Shown: positions 55,147-63,526 of the stretch, piece after piece
Numbering within the stretch: the stretch's first letter is position 1
Layout of the letters: the number at the start of each line of letters is the position of its first letter
From: Sphingomonas aerophila
GTDB taxonomy: Bacteria; Pseudomonadota; Alphaproteobacteria; Sphingomonadales; Sphingomonadaceae
Reading direction: 5' to 3'
NCBI RefSeq assembly: GCF_014199305.1
Contig: NZ_JACIJK010000004.1
Span: forward strand, 271,151-335,150
DNA: 64,000 nucleotides
The notes under the pieces: generated by a model
Told to the model about the DNA's origin: nothing
The model's database searches: none
The model's input: only the letters and a program-made list of their open reading frames with translations
Made by a program: the position numbers and the translations under genes

Positions 55147-56288
55147 CAGACCGCGACCGGGCCGCGCGGCACGACGGTGTCCGCGAATGCGGCGATGGCG
55201 TCGTGGTAGGCGTCCGCCCGCTCCACTGGTCCCATGTGGTTCACGCCCTCGATGATCTGCAGCCGTCCCGTGCCCGCAGAACGGGCGATATGGTCGGAGG
55301 CTTCCGGCTTGGTCACAATGTCCTTGCTGCCCCCGATCACCAGAACGGGCACCTGGCAGGAGCGCAGGGCGTCGTTCGCGTCCCAGCGGAACATGGCAAG
55401 GTCACCATGGGCCGACACCGCCGGCTTCTGCATCGTCATGAGCAGAGTTGTGCGGTCGAGTTGGCTACGCGTGACATAGCGGCCGAAGCCGAGCCTGGTT
55501 GCGATGTGCGAGGACCCGCTGACATAGCTCTGCCATGAACTTAGCCACGACAAGGGCTGCAGCAGGATTTTGAGCCTCATCATGGGCTCGATCACCGGCC
55601 AGCGGAGCGCCTGGGCAAGGCCGCTCAGGATCATGGTCTTGAGTGGGTTGGTGTAGGTCGTGTCGAGCAGGACGACCCCGCTTACCTCTCGGCCGAACAG
55701 TTCCGACCTGTCGCGGGCGAGCGTTTGGATAACCATGCCGCCAATGCTGTGCCCGACGAGCACGGCAGGGCGACCACCTGCCAAACCGAGCACAGTCGCG
55801 AGGTCCTGGGCGAACCCTGCCATGTCCACTTTGGCACGAGCTCGCTTGGATCGACCAAGGCCCGGGAGGTCCCACACGATCAGCCGAAAGCGACCGGCGA
55901 GATCACGCTTTGCGTAATGCCAAATGCGGCTGTCCAGCGACCAGCCGTGTGTCAGGATCAGCGGCTGGGCCTCTTCTGGGCCATAGGTCTCGACCCAAAG
56001 CTTGGCACCGGTTGTGCTCTCGATGAGCCGCCCGTCGCCCCGCTCCAGTCGCATGGGATCTTGATCCCGCCGGGCAAGCAGAGGCAGCACAAGCGACCGG
56101 CCCAGAAAGGACCAGGCGAACAGCGCCAGTCCAGTCCACAGTCGCCAACTGTCGCGATGGCGCAGCACACCATCGGCGTCACGGATGAGGTCGCCGTGAT
56201 ACCAAGACCAAAGCAGGTAGCCAGCGGCTGCCAGGATGATCAGCGACAACAGCGCAAACAGCGCCCGTAAGATCGATTGTGCTCCCAC
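55146..56288 (-). CDS. Membrane-anchored alpha/beta hydrolase
   Basis: Hydrolase of 380 residues with two N-terminal hydrophobic helices (about 7-28 and 50-72) and a C-terminal alpha/beta domain. Oxyanion region LTHGWSLDSRIWHY, nucleophile elbow GHSIGGM, acid in VIGGSKDIVTKP, catalytic His in EGVNHMGPVE. GTG start is backed by GGGAGAGG just upstream. The acyl-ester or lactone substrate is unknown. Followed with a one-base overlap by a 34-residue membrane peptide gene. Confidence 0.88.
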   Translation of the reverse strand: MGAQSILRALFALLSLIILAAAGYLLWSWYHGDLIRDADGVLRHRDSWRLWTGLALFAWSFLGRSLVLPLLARRDQDPMRLERGDGRLIESTTGAKLWVETYGPEEAQPLILTHGWSLDSRIWHYAKRDLAGRFRLIVWDLPGLGRSKRARAKVDMAGFAQDLATVLGLAGGRPAVLVGHSIGGMVIQTLARDRSELFGREVSGVVLLDTTYTNPLKTMILSGLAQALRWPVIEPMMRLKILLQPLSWLSSWQSYVSGSSHIATRLGFGRYVTRSQLDRTTLLMTMQKPAVSAHGDLAMFRWDANDALRSCQVPVLVIGGSKDIVTKPEASDHIARSAGTGRLQIIEGVNHMGPVERADAYHDAIAAFADTVVPRGPVAV

Positions 56289-56362
56289 GGTCCTCTCCCG
56301 ATGCGATCAATCGCGAACGGGCCAAGGAAGGCGGGCGTTCCGCAAAAACTATGTAACCTGGA

Positions 56363-56791
56363 TCAACGCCGATAGGGGCTCTGCATATCCTGCACCCACC
56401 CGGCTTTTACGGGAGGCAGCGAGCCGCTGGACGCGGGTTGGTGGCGACTTCCGTCGGTCTTTGGCGCAATAGCGACCCTTGCACGGGCCTGATCAGGGTC
56501 GATCTCGGTGGCGAATTCCAGCCCGGCCGAACCATCCGCAACCCACACCACGGTCGCCCCGACCGCTTCCAGCGCTCCCACTGTGACAAGAACCGTTGCG
56601 CCTTGCCGAAGGACGTCCACCTGATCGATGCGCATGCCCCTCGTGGAAAGGTCGCGAACCCTGTGCGCGCTGATGCCTGCTCCGCCGAACTGTTCGATGA
56701 TGGCCTTGAGCAGCACATTAGCCCGCGGTGCGCGCTCGGTCGGCTCGGGTAGCGGCAGCTCGTCCGGTGAGGTGGCGTCAGGGTCGGTCAT
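56363..56791 (-). CDS. PilZ domain protein
   Basis: Protein of 142 residues with a PilZ c-di-GMP-binding-like core: an Arg pair upstream (ERAPRANVLLKA) in place of the usual RxxxR, then HRVRDLSTRGMRI matching the (D/N)xSxxG motif, and the barrel strands TVLVTVGALEA and GATVVWVADGSAGLEF. Pro/Glu-rich N-terminus and a flexible C-terminus. c-di-GMP binding is plausible but the first Arg motif is imperfect. Monocistronic by spacing. Confidence 0.78.
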   Translation of the reverse strand: MTDPDATSPDELPLPEPTERAPRANVLLKAIIEQFGGAGISAHRVRDLSTRGMRIDQVDVLRQGATVLVTVGALEAVGATVVWVADGSAGLEFATEIDPDQARARVAIAPKTDGSRHQPASSGSLPPVKAGWVQDMQSPYRR

Positions 56792-56922
56792 ACCAGCTGC
56801 AGAAGGTCAGTCGAGCAACGGCCTACGCCGATCACGTTGCCAGGTCGACCCTCTTCCCTTGAAGCGGGTCGGTCTTCGAACTCCCATCACTATCGGCACC
56901 GGCAGGAATCGATGGCGCCTAC

Positions 56923-57138
56923 TTACGCTCGAATAGCGGCCTGATAAGCGAGCCAAAGCCGGCGAGCTGTGGCCCGCGTATCCGGTTCGGCTGCGATGCG
57001 GACCAAATAGCGTTCCAGATCAGTCCAGCCGCTGATCGGCCGGAGGCGGCGGTCGCGCCGGATGGCAGACACAAGCTGCCCAACATCGCTCTTCGTTGCT
57101 GGCCGCACTCGGAGATATTGTTTGAAGGTCAGAGCCAC
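56923..57138 (-). CDS. Small YozE-like helical protein
   Basis: Protein of 71 residues: LTFKQYLRVRPATKSDVGQL at the start, then SAIRRDRRLRPISGWTDLER and a C-terminal helix TARRLWLAYQAAIR. The pattern F-x2-YL, followed by a D/R-rich helix and a W/Y-containing last helix, resembles the YozE SAM-like fold; the match is by eye. GTG start is well supported by AGGAGG at six bases. It begins 14 bases after the FecR-like gene and is likely co-transcribed with it. Confidence 0.65.
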   Translation of the reverse strand: MALTFKQYLRVRPATKSDVGQLVSAIRRDRRLRPISGWTDLERYLVRIAAEPDTRATARRLWLAYQAAIRA

Positions 57139-57152
57139 CCCTCGCCTCCTGC

Positions 57153-59288
57153 TTAGGGCGCCGTGGGCTTGTCGCCAGGACCTGGTCCGGTCGGCCCCGG
57201 TCCAGCATCGGGCGCAGTCGGCTTGTCGCCGGGTGCGGGCGCTAGGGGCCCGTCGCCTGCGTCCGGTCCGATCGGCGCAGGGCCAGCATCAGGCGCGGTT
57301 GGCCTGTCGCCGGGCGCGGGAGCCAGAGGTCCATCGCCAGCGCCCGGTCCGATCGGACCAGGGCCAGCATCGGGTGCAGTTGGCTTGTCGCCGGGCGCGG
57401 GAGCTAGAGGCCCGTCCCCAGCACCCGGGCCAACGGGCGCAGGGCCAGCATCGGGTGCAGTTGGCTTGTCGCCGGGCGCGGGAGCGGCAGGCTTGTCGCC
57501 AGCGCCCAGTCCGGCCGGCGCAGGACCGGCATCAGGTGCTGATGGCTTGTCGCCCGGTGCGGGGGCGACCGGCTTGTCGCCAGCGCCTGGTCCGGCCGGC
57601 ACGGGGCCAGCATCGGGCGCAGTTGGCTTGTCACCGGGTGCGGGAGCGGCAGGCTTGTCGCCAGCGCCTGGTCCGGCCGGCGCGGGGCCAGCATCGGGTG
57701 CAGTTGGCTTGTCACCGGGTGCGGGAGCGGCAGGCTTGTCGCCAGCGCCCGCTCCGGCCGGCGCAGGACCGGCGTCGGGTGCTGACGGCTTGTCACGCGG
57801 TGTGGGGGCGACCAGCTTGTCGCCAGCGCCTGATCCGGCCGGCGCGGGGCCAGCATCGGGCGCAGTTCGCTTGTCACCGGGGGCGACCGGCTTGTCGCCA
57901 GCGCCTGGTCCGGCCGGCGCGGGGCCAGCATCGGGTGCAGTCGGCTTGTCACCCGGTGCGGGAGCGGCAGGCTTGTCGCCAGCGCCCGCTCCGGCCGGCG
58001 CAGGACCGGCGTCGGGTGCTGACGGCTTGTCACGCGGTGCGGGAGCGGTAGGCTTGTCGTCTCCAGCCGGGCTGGTCGGAACTGGACCAGCGTCGGGCAC
58101 TGTCGCCTTCGTACCCGGATCAGCCACGACAGGCTTATCGCGACCGCCCTGCCCAGCAGGTGACGGAGCTACGTCGGCAGGTGCCGCCTTAGCCGCGTCG
58201 GTCGGCGCACTTGGCGCACCGACCGATGGTGAAGGGGAAGCCGGCGTGTAGGTGACCTTGGCGTCTCCTACGATCGCCGCGTCCAGCCCAGCACCGTTCG
58301 TCAACGTTGGAGAGGCGATGGCCGGAGCGGCTTTGGTCGGTTCGGGGCGATCGGACGAAGGGGCAGTTACAAGCGCCAGTCCACCAGGCGCAGGCTGCTT
58401 CACCTCTGCCGCAAAGGCAACGCGATCAACCGTGGTCGCGACCGATGCGATGACCGGCGCAATAGTGCCGGTCACCAGTCCACCCGTCACCGAGCCGAGA
58501 TCGGTCGGCTTGGACGAGATTGTCTCGACGATCACCGGCAGCGAGTTGTCGATCGAGTTGTGGCCAACCATCACCGCGCCGCCGACATCGGCGGGCGATT
58601 GCACCGCCACGACCTTGTTCTCGGTTACAGCCGCCTGGGGCGTTTGCGCAGGCGCGGATGAAGTCGGCGCAGGCGCGGGTGCTGGCGCGCTCGACGCAGG
58701 GCGCGCGGGCGAGTCGATGGTCCGGTCGGAATCGCCCTGCACGCGCAGGCGGTACATGTCGCTTGCTGCAATGCTCGCCACCGCGCCCGGCCGGATCAGG
58801 TCGCGCGCCCCGCCATCCAGCGTCGCCACTTCCACGGCGCCCTCGACCACCTGGAGCGAACTGCTGCTGGCATCGACAGTAACGGAGAAGGTCGTGCCCT
58901 TCACGACCGCGGCCAGGTACGGGGTGTTAACGCCGAAGTGTGGCACGCCAAGCTTCTCGATCTTGTAGACCGCGTTGCCGATGGTCTGGATCAGCTTGGT
59001 CAGGCCGCTCGCCTGCGCCGCCTCGGGCACGGACACGCGGCTGTTGGGCGCCACCGTCACGAAGTCGCGATCATGCACCAGCACCGCGCGTCCGCCGCCG
59101 GCCGTCTGCACCACGTCGCCTTCCGCCAGCGTCGCGCCGCGCGTCGCTGGGCGCGAAACGCCCCCGCGCTGGATCATTACCGCGCCCACCGTCTCCGACA
59201 AACGCCAGGTCAGCGCCTGCGCCATGGCGCCACTGCTTGCCGATACGAGGATCGCAGCAGTCAGCGCGCCCGAGAATGATCTTAGCAT
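57153..59288 (-). CDS. Exported FecR-domain protein with long Pro/Ala repeat tail
   Basis: Protein of 711 residues. Signal peptide ends SGAMA-QA near 25. Residues about 35-180 form a FecR-like domain (TVGAVMIQRGGVSRPATRGA, GRAVLVHDRDFVTVAPNSRV, TPYLAAVVKGTTFSV, VVEGAVEV), usually a surface or periplasmic beta-structure that may oligomerise. Residues about 190-418 are low-complexity. Residues 419-711 are eleven 27-residue repeats. ATG 59288 is used because it gives a proper signal peptide; the frame extends eight codons upstream. Not linked to a FecI sigma factor, so probably not iron regulation. Confidence 0.88.
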   Translation of the reverse strand: MLRSFSGALTAAILVSASSGAMAQALTWRLSETVGAVMIQRGGVSRPATRGATLAEGDVVQTAGGGRAVLVHDRDFVTVAPNSRVSVPEAAQASGLTKLIQTIGNAVYKIEKLGVPHFGVNTPYLAAVVKGTTFSVTVDASSSSLQVVEGAVEVATLDGGARDLIRPGAVASIAASDMYRLRVQGDSDRTIDSPARPASSAPAPAPAPTSSAPAQTPQAAVTENKVVAVQSPADVGGAVMVGHNSIDNSLPVIVETISSKPTDLGSVTGGLVTGTIAPVIASVATTVDRVAFAAEVKQPAPGGLALVTAPSSDRPEPTKAAPAIASPTLTNGAGLDAAIVGDAKVTYTPASPSPSVGAPSAPTDAAKAAPADVAPSPAGQGGRDKPVVADPGTKATVPDAGPVPTSPAGDDKPTAPAPRDKPSAPDAGPAPAGAGAGDKPAAPAPGDKPTAPDAGPAPAGPGAGDKPVAPGDKRTAPDAGPAPAGSGAGDKLVAPTPRDKPSAPDAGPAPAGAGAGDKPAAPAPGDKPTAPDAGPAPAGPGAGDKPAAPAPGDKPTAPDAGPVPAGPGAGDKPVAPAPGDKPSAPDAGPAPAGLGAGDKPAAPAPGDKPTAPDAGPAPVGPGAGDGPLAPAPGDKPTAPDAGPGPIGPGAGDGPLAPAPGDRPTAPDAGPAPIGPDAGDGPLAPAPGDKPTAPDAGPGPTGPGPGDKPTAP
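57156..58034 (-). repeat. 81-bp coding minisatellite, 11 copies
   Basis: Tandem array encoding the consensus GDKPTAPDAGPAPAGPGAGD plus KPAAPAP. The 293 codons equal eleven 27-codon units minus two codons missing in copy 2 and two in the last copy, which ends at the stop. Copies differ by a few residues; copies 8-10 share a variant GPLAPAP. Both strands lack stop codons over most of the array, producing long antisense open frames. Confidence 0.9.
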
Positions 59289-59929
59289 GAGTCCCCCTGT
59301 TGGATGCCTCATGTGAGAGCGGTTGCTCAGATTCGGTTGGCAAAAACGGTTAACATGAACGCGCGGCGCTTTGTCCGTCTCGGTCGTTTCGAGCTAACCG
59401 GAGCTAGGTAGCGCGCCGGCGTGCCCCGTTCCGCCGATCAGAACAGATCTTCACGTCGAAGTGTCTTCGTGATGACAAGCATCGAACGGTCCTGACGCTG
59501 GGGTCACGAAGCATCGTATACGCAACCTCTCTGCGACTGGCGTGTGCATCAGTCACGGAGATGACCTCCAAGTCGGAGCTAAATCGTGGTGATCGTAAAA
59601 GATCACACATCGCCACTCGCGCGCTGGTTTGCTGGGTCGCGTTCGGCGCGCTCATGTTCTGCCTTGTGGACGCCAAGCACCCCTGACGAGACGAGCTCGT
59701 CTTAGTGAACCGTCGGATGCTAGCCGATCCGGCGTTATTGGATGGGGAGGCACGGTTCACGTCGGGAACAGCGACACCGATCGGGGCCGCCGGGGCCACG
59801 CTGGGCGAGTCTGCAAGCCGAGTGATCATCGAACTATTGATGACTCAGAGCTCGTCAACTATGCTTCCACAAAGCCCAACTTTGAGCCGCTCAGGGAGTC
59901 GGTATGCTCCAGGACTTCGTGCCGCTGAT
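59289..59929. other. Intergenic region, nothing recognised
   Basis: About 640 bases between the FecR-like gene and the TadE-like gene, both on the minus strand. Open frames here are Arg/Ser-rich and match no family. The right end should contain the terminator of the Tad-like genes and the left end the FecR promoter, but I cannot place either with confidence. Confidence 0.45.
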
Positions 59930-60694
59930 TCAGAACTTGTTCAGTGTCACTGGCCCCGGCGAGTACAGGTCGCACGTGGAGGCAGTCGCAGTCGGGTTTG
60001 GATTGCTAATCCTCTCGAAGTCTCGATTGTCGCGCACCATGAACGACGCGATATAGTGTATCCGGGTTGGCTTCATGTACATAGAGCCGAAGATCGGCTG
60101 GTATTCATAGTTGATCTCGACGAACATCACCCCGCTGTCTTTGGGCGCAACGACCTTCGCGCCAGCGTCACCCATGCCGGTCGGGGCAGCGACGCCCGCA
60201 TATTGATCATCAGTACCTGCGACATACCCGGCTGGTGCTGCCGTTCCCGCCGTCTTCTTGCTCGTAGGGCCCCCATAGCTAGAGTCGTAACCATCGCCCT
60301 GTTTTAGACCTATACAGCGTTGCCAATGAATCCGCTGCGTGGGCGCGTTATCGTAGTCCTGGGTCACGTTCTCCAAGCTGGACAGAATGATACGCCCGTT
60401 CGTGGTCAGGTCCAGGCCGTCGCCTTGCACCTTGGTTGCCTGCAACACGTCATTCAAATCTGTTTCTCGCAACGTGCTGACGCCATTCGACGCCACCTGT
60501 CCAACGCGCGACGCGTTGTCAGCCAGGCTAAGCGCGTACTGGCTTATGTTCAGCTGACATAGGCCATAGTAGGACAACTCTGTACACCAGCCGCCCGCAA
60601 GCAGCACCAGTGGCGCGCCCAGCGCAAATTCGACCAGAGCTAAGCCGCCAGTCTCACTTCGAAGATGCCGATACAGGCGAACAAAGCGCGTCAT
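59930..60694 (-). CDS. TadE/TadG-like pseudopilin-type protein
   Basis: Protein of 254 residues with a TadE-like N-terminus: charged leader RFVRLYRHLRSETGGLALVE, then hydrophobic FALGAPLVLLAGGWCTEL. The rest is an exported domain with a conserved Cys in HWQRCIGLKQGDGYDSS and a C-terminal Cys (STCDLYSPGP). TadE/G proteins are minor components of Flp-type pili. The ATG overlaps the upstream stop by four bases (ATGA), the last of three coupled genes. No tadA, cpaB or flp prepilin gene is in the window. Confidence 0.82.
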   Translation of the reverse strand: MTRFVRLYRHLRSETGGLALVEFALGAPLVLLAGGWCTELSYYGLCQLNISQYALSLADNASRVGQVASNGVSTLRETDLNDVLQATKVQGDGLDLTTNGRIILSSLENVTQDYDNAPTQRIHWQRCIGLKQGDGYDSSYGGPTSKKTAGTAAPAGYVAGTDDQYAGVAAPTGMGDAGAKVVAPKDSGVMFVEINYEYQPIFGSMYMKPTRIHYIASFMVRDNRDFERISNPNPTATASTCDLYSPGPVTLNKF

Positions 60695-61293
60695 AGTTTC
60701 GGACACACCTTGACATTGTCGGCCGTGTTCTGAAATTTGTACGGCTGGTTCTTCAGAACGGTCTGCGAGGTCAGATGAACAGTGTCAGACCAGCCGATGA
60801 GCTTGGCTACTGGGAATAGGCGCGGATAGTTGAAGCCCATTCGATAGATCACGACCGCGTTTGCGGAGCCCTGCCCGGCAGTGCTCGGATCCGCATCCCA
60901 ACGACTGTTGCCGTTCGTGTCCACGAAACACTCGCCCGCGTCGTAGCTGTTGTTTTTATTCATATCCCAATAATACTCGCCTCCAATGTCGGCGAAGTGT
61001 GCGAAGCTCTGCCGGCTAGCCTTGTCCCACACGAGAGTCTTGATGATGCCGTTGACGGCACCTTTGACCTTGTCATCAATCGCGGTAGTCGCCGTTTCAG
61101 TGCCATTGCCCTCCAGAGCCGAGTCACGCGCCGCCTTCTGAACAGCGCCGGTGAGGACTGCCTGCAGGTACGCCTGAAAGCAGATGTCGGCGAGGCCCAT
61201 CAGCAGGATCAGCAGAACCGGGCATACGATCGCAAACTCAAGGATCGTTACACCGCGTCGATCTCCCCGCAGGCGCGCCACTACACGGCGCAT
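60691..61293 (-). CDS. TadE-family pilus assembly protein
   Basis: Protein of 200 residues starting RRVVARLRGDRRGVTILEFA and continuing into the hydrophobic TadE helix IVCPVLLILLMGLADICFQA; Glu five residues after the GVT motif corresponds to E5 of prepilin-like helices. The exported part contains a WDMNKNNSYDAGE and DTNGNSRWDADP loop, Asp/Asn-rich and calcium-site-like. ATG overlaps the TadG-like stop by one base (TGATG). Confidence 0.87.
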   Translation of the reverse strand: MRRVVARLRGDRRGVTILEFAIVCPVLLILLMGLADICFQAYLQAVLTGAVQKAARDSALEGNGTETATTAIDDKVKGAVNGIIKTLVWDKASRQSFAHFADIGGEYYWDMNKNNSYDAGECFVDTNGNSRWDADPSTAGQGSANAVVIYRMGFNYPRLFPVAKLIGWSDTVHLTSQTVLKNQPYKFQNTADNVKVCPKL

Positions 61294-63176
61294 CACTGGT
61301 TCACCCGCAACATCGCGATACGTTTGGCAATGGCTGCAAACGCGTCTTGCAGGGCGGCATTATTACTGGCGGTGAAAGACTGGCCGGGCGAAGCGCAATA
61401 TTTCATGTCGTCGGTCAGCGCTGTTCCGAATGCGATCATATAGACTGTAATGCCCCGCAGCTTTGCTGCATCGCAGAGCACCCGGAGGCGCATTTGGTGA
61501 TTGGTCTTCTCCTGCGTCGCGTTCTTGTCGGCCATGTTGCCGTCGAGGCCTTCAACCCCGTACATTTGGTAATTGTCGAGGTCGGCAACGGGATCGCCAT
61601 CCGTCATGAACACGATGTTTTGTGAAGGCTGCTTTCGACCGTCGACCGCCTTTACGGTCGCTGCGAATGGACCCTTGAGCGACAGCATGCGCAAGCCCCA
61701 CGCCATTCCATAGTCATGGTAGGTGTTGCCCGCCGCCTTAAAGTTGTTCGCGTAAAGATAATTGTTCACCTCGCTCGAAGACATCGCTTTCAGTGTCTGC
61801 GCTTCCATCGGACAAGTGACAGAGTCGGCCTGCTCCTGCGCACTAAGTGCCCCGTAGTTGTAGTTCGCGTTAACGTCTTGGTCGCGAACCAGACCTGGAT
61901 AGCCGGAACTGGCCCCCTGCGGGTACCAGACCACCTCCGGCCACATCGGACGCCAAGGTGGCATGACATCTGGGTCCAGGTCAGAAGGTAGACTATTCGC
62001 GTCGAAGCTGCTGGCGTTAGACTTGCCAGTCATCTCCACGCACCCGCGCCATTTGCTGGTCGCGCCATTAATGCGACCCGGGGTCGGGACGGTGTTCAAG
62101 AGGGCGTAGTCGTTCACGGGGAGGCTCGTCGTGCCGTAACGCCAAAGGGGGCGTCTCACAGAGCCGCCCGTGCCGGTGCAAGTTCCGCCGTTGTTCGCGG
62201 CCCAATTGGTCGTGCCGGTGAAGCCAACGTAGCTGTACGTGGGTGCGACGGCGTAGTTCTGACCGGAGATTTGGTAGCGGTAGCTATTGCTCCAACCCGG
62301 CGTGCGTCGATTATTCAGACAGTCAACCTGCGTGATCGGGTATGCGCCCACGACGTTGCTGATCGACGGATAGTCTCCGTCGACCCAGCGTGTGTTATAG
62401 GCCAGATTAGTCGATACTGACGAGGAGGGCAGCAGCTTGCCGACATTAACGACGGTGGAGTAAGGCGCGAAACCATAGCGAACGATCGTATCGCTCTGCT
62501 TGTTTTCCGTCATAGTCTGATCGAACAAGAGCACGGCCTTGCGCAGCGCTTCGACTTTCGATCCAGCTAGTTCGTCGTTGTAATAGGCGCTTATGCCGTC
62601 GTCGCGGGTGTATGTGAGCTTTTTACCGTTGCCGCCGCCCGTAGGCGCGCCGGACATCGAACCCGTCGTATCAAGCACGAACATCACGTCCGTGTCTGCG
62701 AGATCGTAGATCGCCTGGCAGGTGACAGAGACCGTGGTAGTTTTAGCTCCGAACATGGCCATAACCGTCATCGGAACTGCTACCGAGGCGGTCCCGTTCA
62801 CCGCATTCGCCACGGTCGCCCCTGAGCCTACCGACGCCTTAGTCGGCGTAAAGACGGTGTTTGAAGTCCCTAGCCATCCGTTTCGAAAATTGTTCGTGAA
62901 GAACATTTGCGCCTGTGCCGACGCCGTCGCATCCAGGGTCGTCTTTGTGGTCGTATCTGTCATGCCCTTACGGCCCGCGAGGGCACCTGCGTCGCAAGCC
63001 TGCTGCAGGCGTACCTTGACGACGTATAGGCGGGTCATGTCGACCGCGGAACCCGCGAAGCCCAGGATCGGCACCATGAAGGCGGCGACCATGACGAGCG
63101 TGTTGCCGCGACGATCGCGCGCTAGCCGCGTGAGAAACCCTGGCGCGATAGTCAGCTTCAAATTCTGGTCGGTCAT
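61293..63176 (-). CDS. TadG-like protein with VWA domain (Flp pilus assembly)
   Basis: Exported, membrane-tethered protein of 627 residues. A TadG N-terminal domain (DRRGNTLVMVAAFMVPILGF, LYVVKVRLQQACDAGALAG) is followed by a von Willebrand A fold whose metal motif is FVLDTTGSMSG (Asp169) and whose second metal-site loop is VFMTDGDP near 525. The 350 residues between contain a Cys-bearing insertion (DCLNNRRTPG, GGTCTGTGG, RGCVEMTG), far longer than a normal VWA domain. ATG 63176 follows GGAAG; a GTG two codons earlier is possible. First of three coupled genes. Confidence 0.9.
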   Translation of the reverse strand: MTDQNLKLTIAPGFLTRLARDRRGNTLVMVAAFMVPILGFAGSAVDMTRLYVVKVRLQQACDAGALAGRKGMTDTTTKTTLDATASAQAQMFFTNNFRNGWLGTSNTVFTPTKASVGSGATVANAVNGTASVAVPMTVMAMFGAKTTTVSVTCQAIYDLADTDVMFVLDTTGSMSGAPTGGGNGKKLTYTRDDGISAYYNDELAGSKVEALRKAVLLFDQTMTENKQSDTIVRYGFAPYSTVVNVGKLLPSSSVSTNLAYNTRWVDGDYPSISNVVGAYPITQVDCLNNRRTPGWSNSYRYQISGQNYAVAPTYSYVGFTGTTNWAANNGGTCTGTGGSVRRPLWRYGTTSLPVNDYALLNTVPTPGRINGATSKWRGCVEMTGKSNASSFDANSLPSDLDPDVMPPWRPMWPEVVWYPQGASSGYPGLVRDQDVNANYNYGALSAQEQADSVTCPMEAQTLKAMSSSEVNNYLYANNFKAAGNTYHDYGMAWGLRMLSLKGPFAATVKAVDGRKQPSQNIVFMTDGDPVADLDNYQMYGVEGLDGNMADKNATQEKTNHQMRLRVLCDAAKLRGITVYMIAFGTALTDDMKYCASPGQSFTASNNAALQDAFAAIAKRIAMLRVNQ

Positions 63177-63223
63177 GATCACTTCCGCGACGCATGCCCA
63201 CCCCGGACTGCGCGGCCCATGGC

Positions 63224-63526
63224 CTAACTGGCCAAGGTTACTTCCAAGTTGACGAGCAGGGCGGCGGCGAGGACTGTCAGGATTGCGTACTCAGGTGTTT
63301 GGCCGCGAGCGCCGCGGTCGTCCGTTACAGGAGCGTGAACTAGCCTCAAATCAGCCCGGCTGAGGTAGTGCCCGTTTTGGCCTAGGTGTTTCAGTCTCGG
63401 CATCTGGTGGATCGGGTTGACGATGTACCGGTCCGGCTCTGAGGTTCGGATTACGACGGATATGACCGAGAACGCCTGGGACACTGCGCCGTAAGCTCTC
63501 GACAGGCCCGCGATACCGAAGAACAT
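63224..63526 (-). CDS. Possible small hypothetical protein
   Basis: A frame of 100 codons from ATG 63526 (or TTG 63532): MFFGIAGLSRAYGAVSQAFS, a polar middle (YIVNPIHQMPRLKHLGQNGH) and a hydrophobic end (TPEYAILTVLAAALLVNLEV). Third-position GC is lower than in flanking core genes but similar to the neighbouring Tad-like gene. No family recognised and no good ribosome site, so this may be spurious. Confidence 0.3.
   Translation of the reverse strand: MFFGIAGLSRAYGAVSQAFSVISVVIRTSEPDRYIVNPIHQMPRLKHLGQNGHYLSRADLRLVHAPVTDDRGARGQTPEYAILTVLAAALLVNLEVTLAS

Noticed and set aside
57062..58251. Two long plus-strand open frames over the FecR-like gene
   Set aside because: They arise from the stop-free GC-rich 81-bp repeat and have no family similarity; the minus-strand gene has a signal peptide, FecR domain and supported start.
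59404..59829. Minus-strand frame of 141 codons between the FecR-like and Tad-like genes
   Set aside because: Ser/Arg-rich with no recognisable segment and no ribosome site; looks like non-coding DNA.
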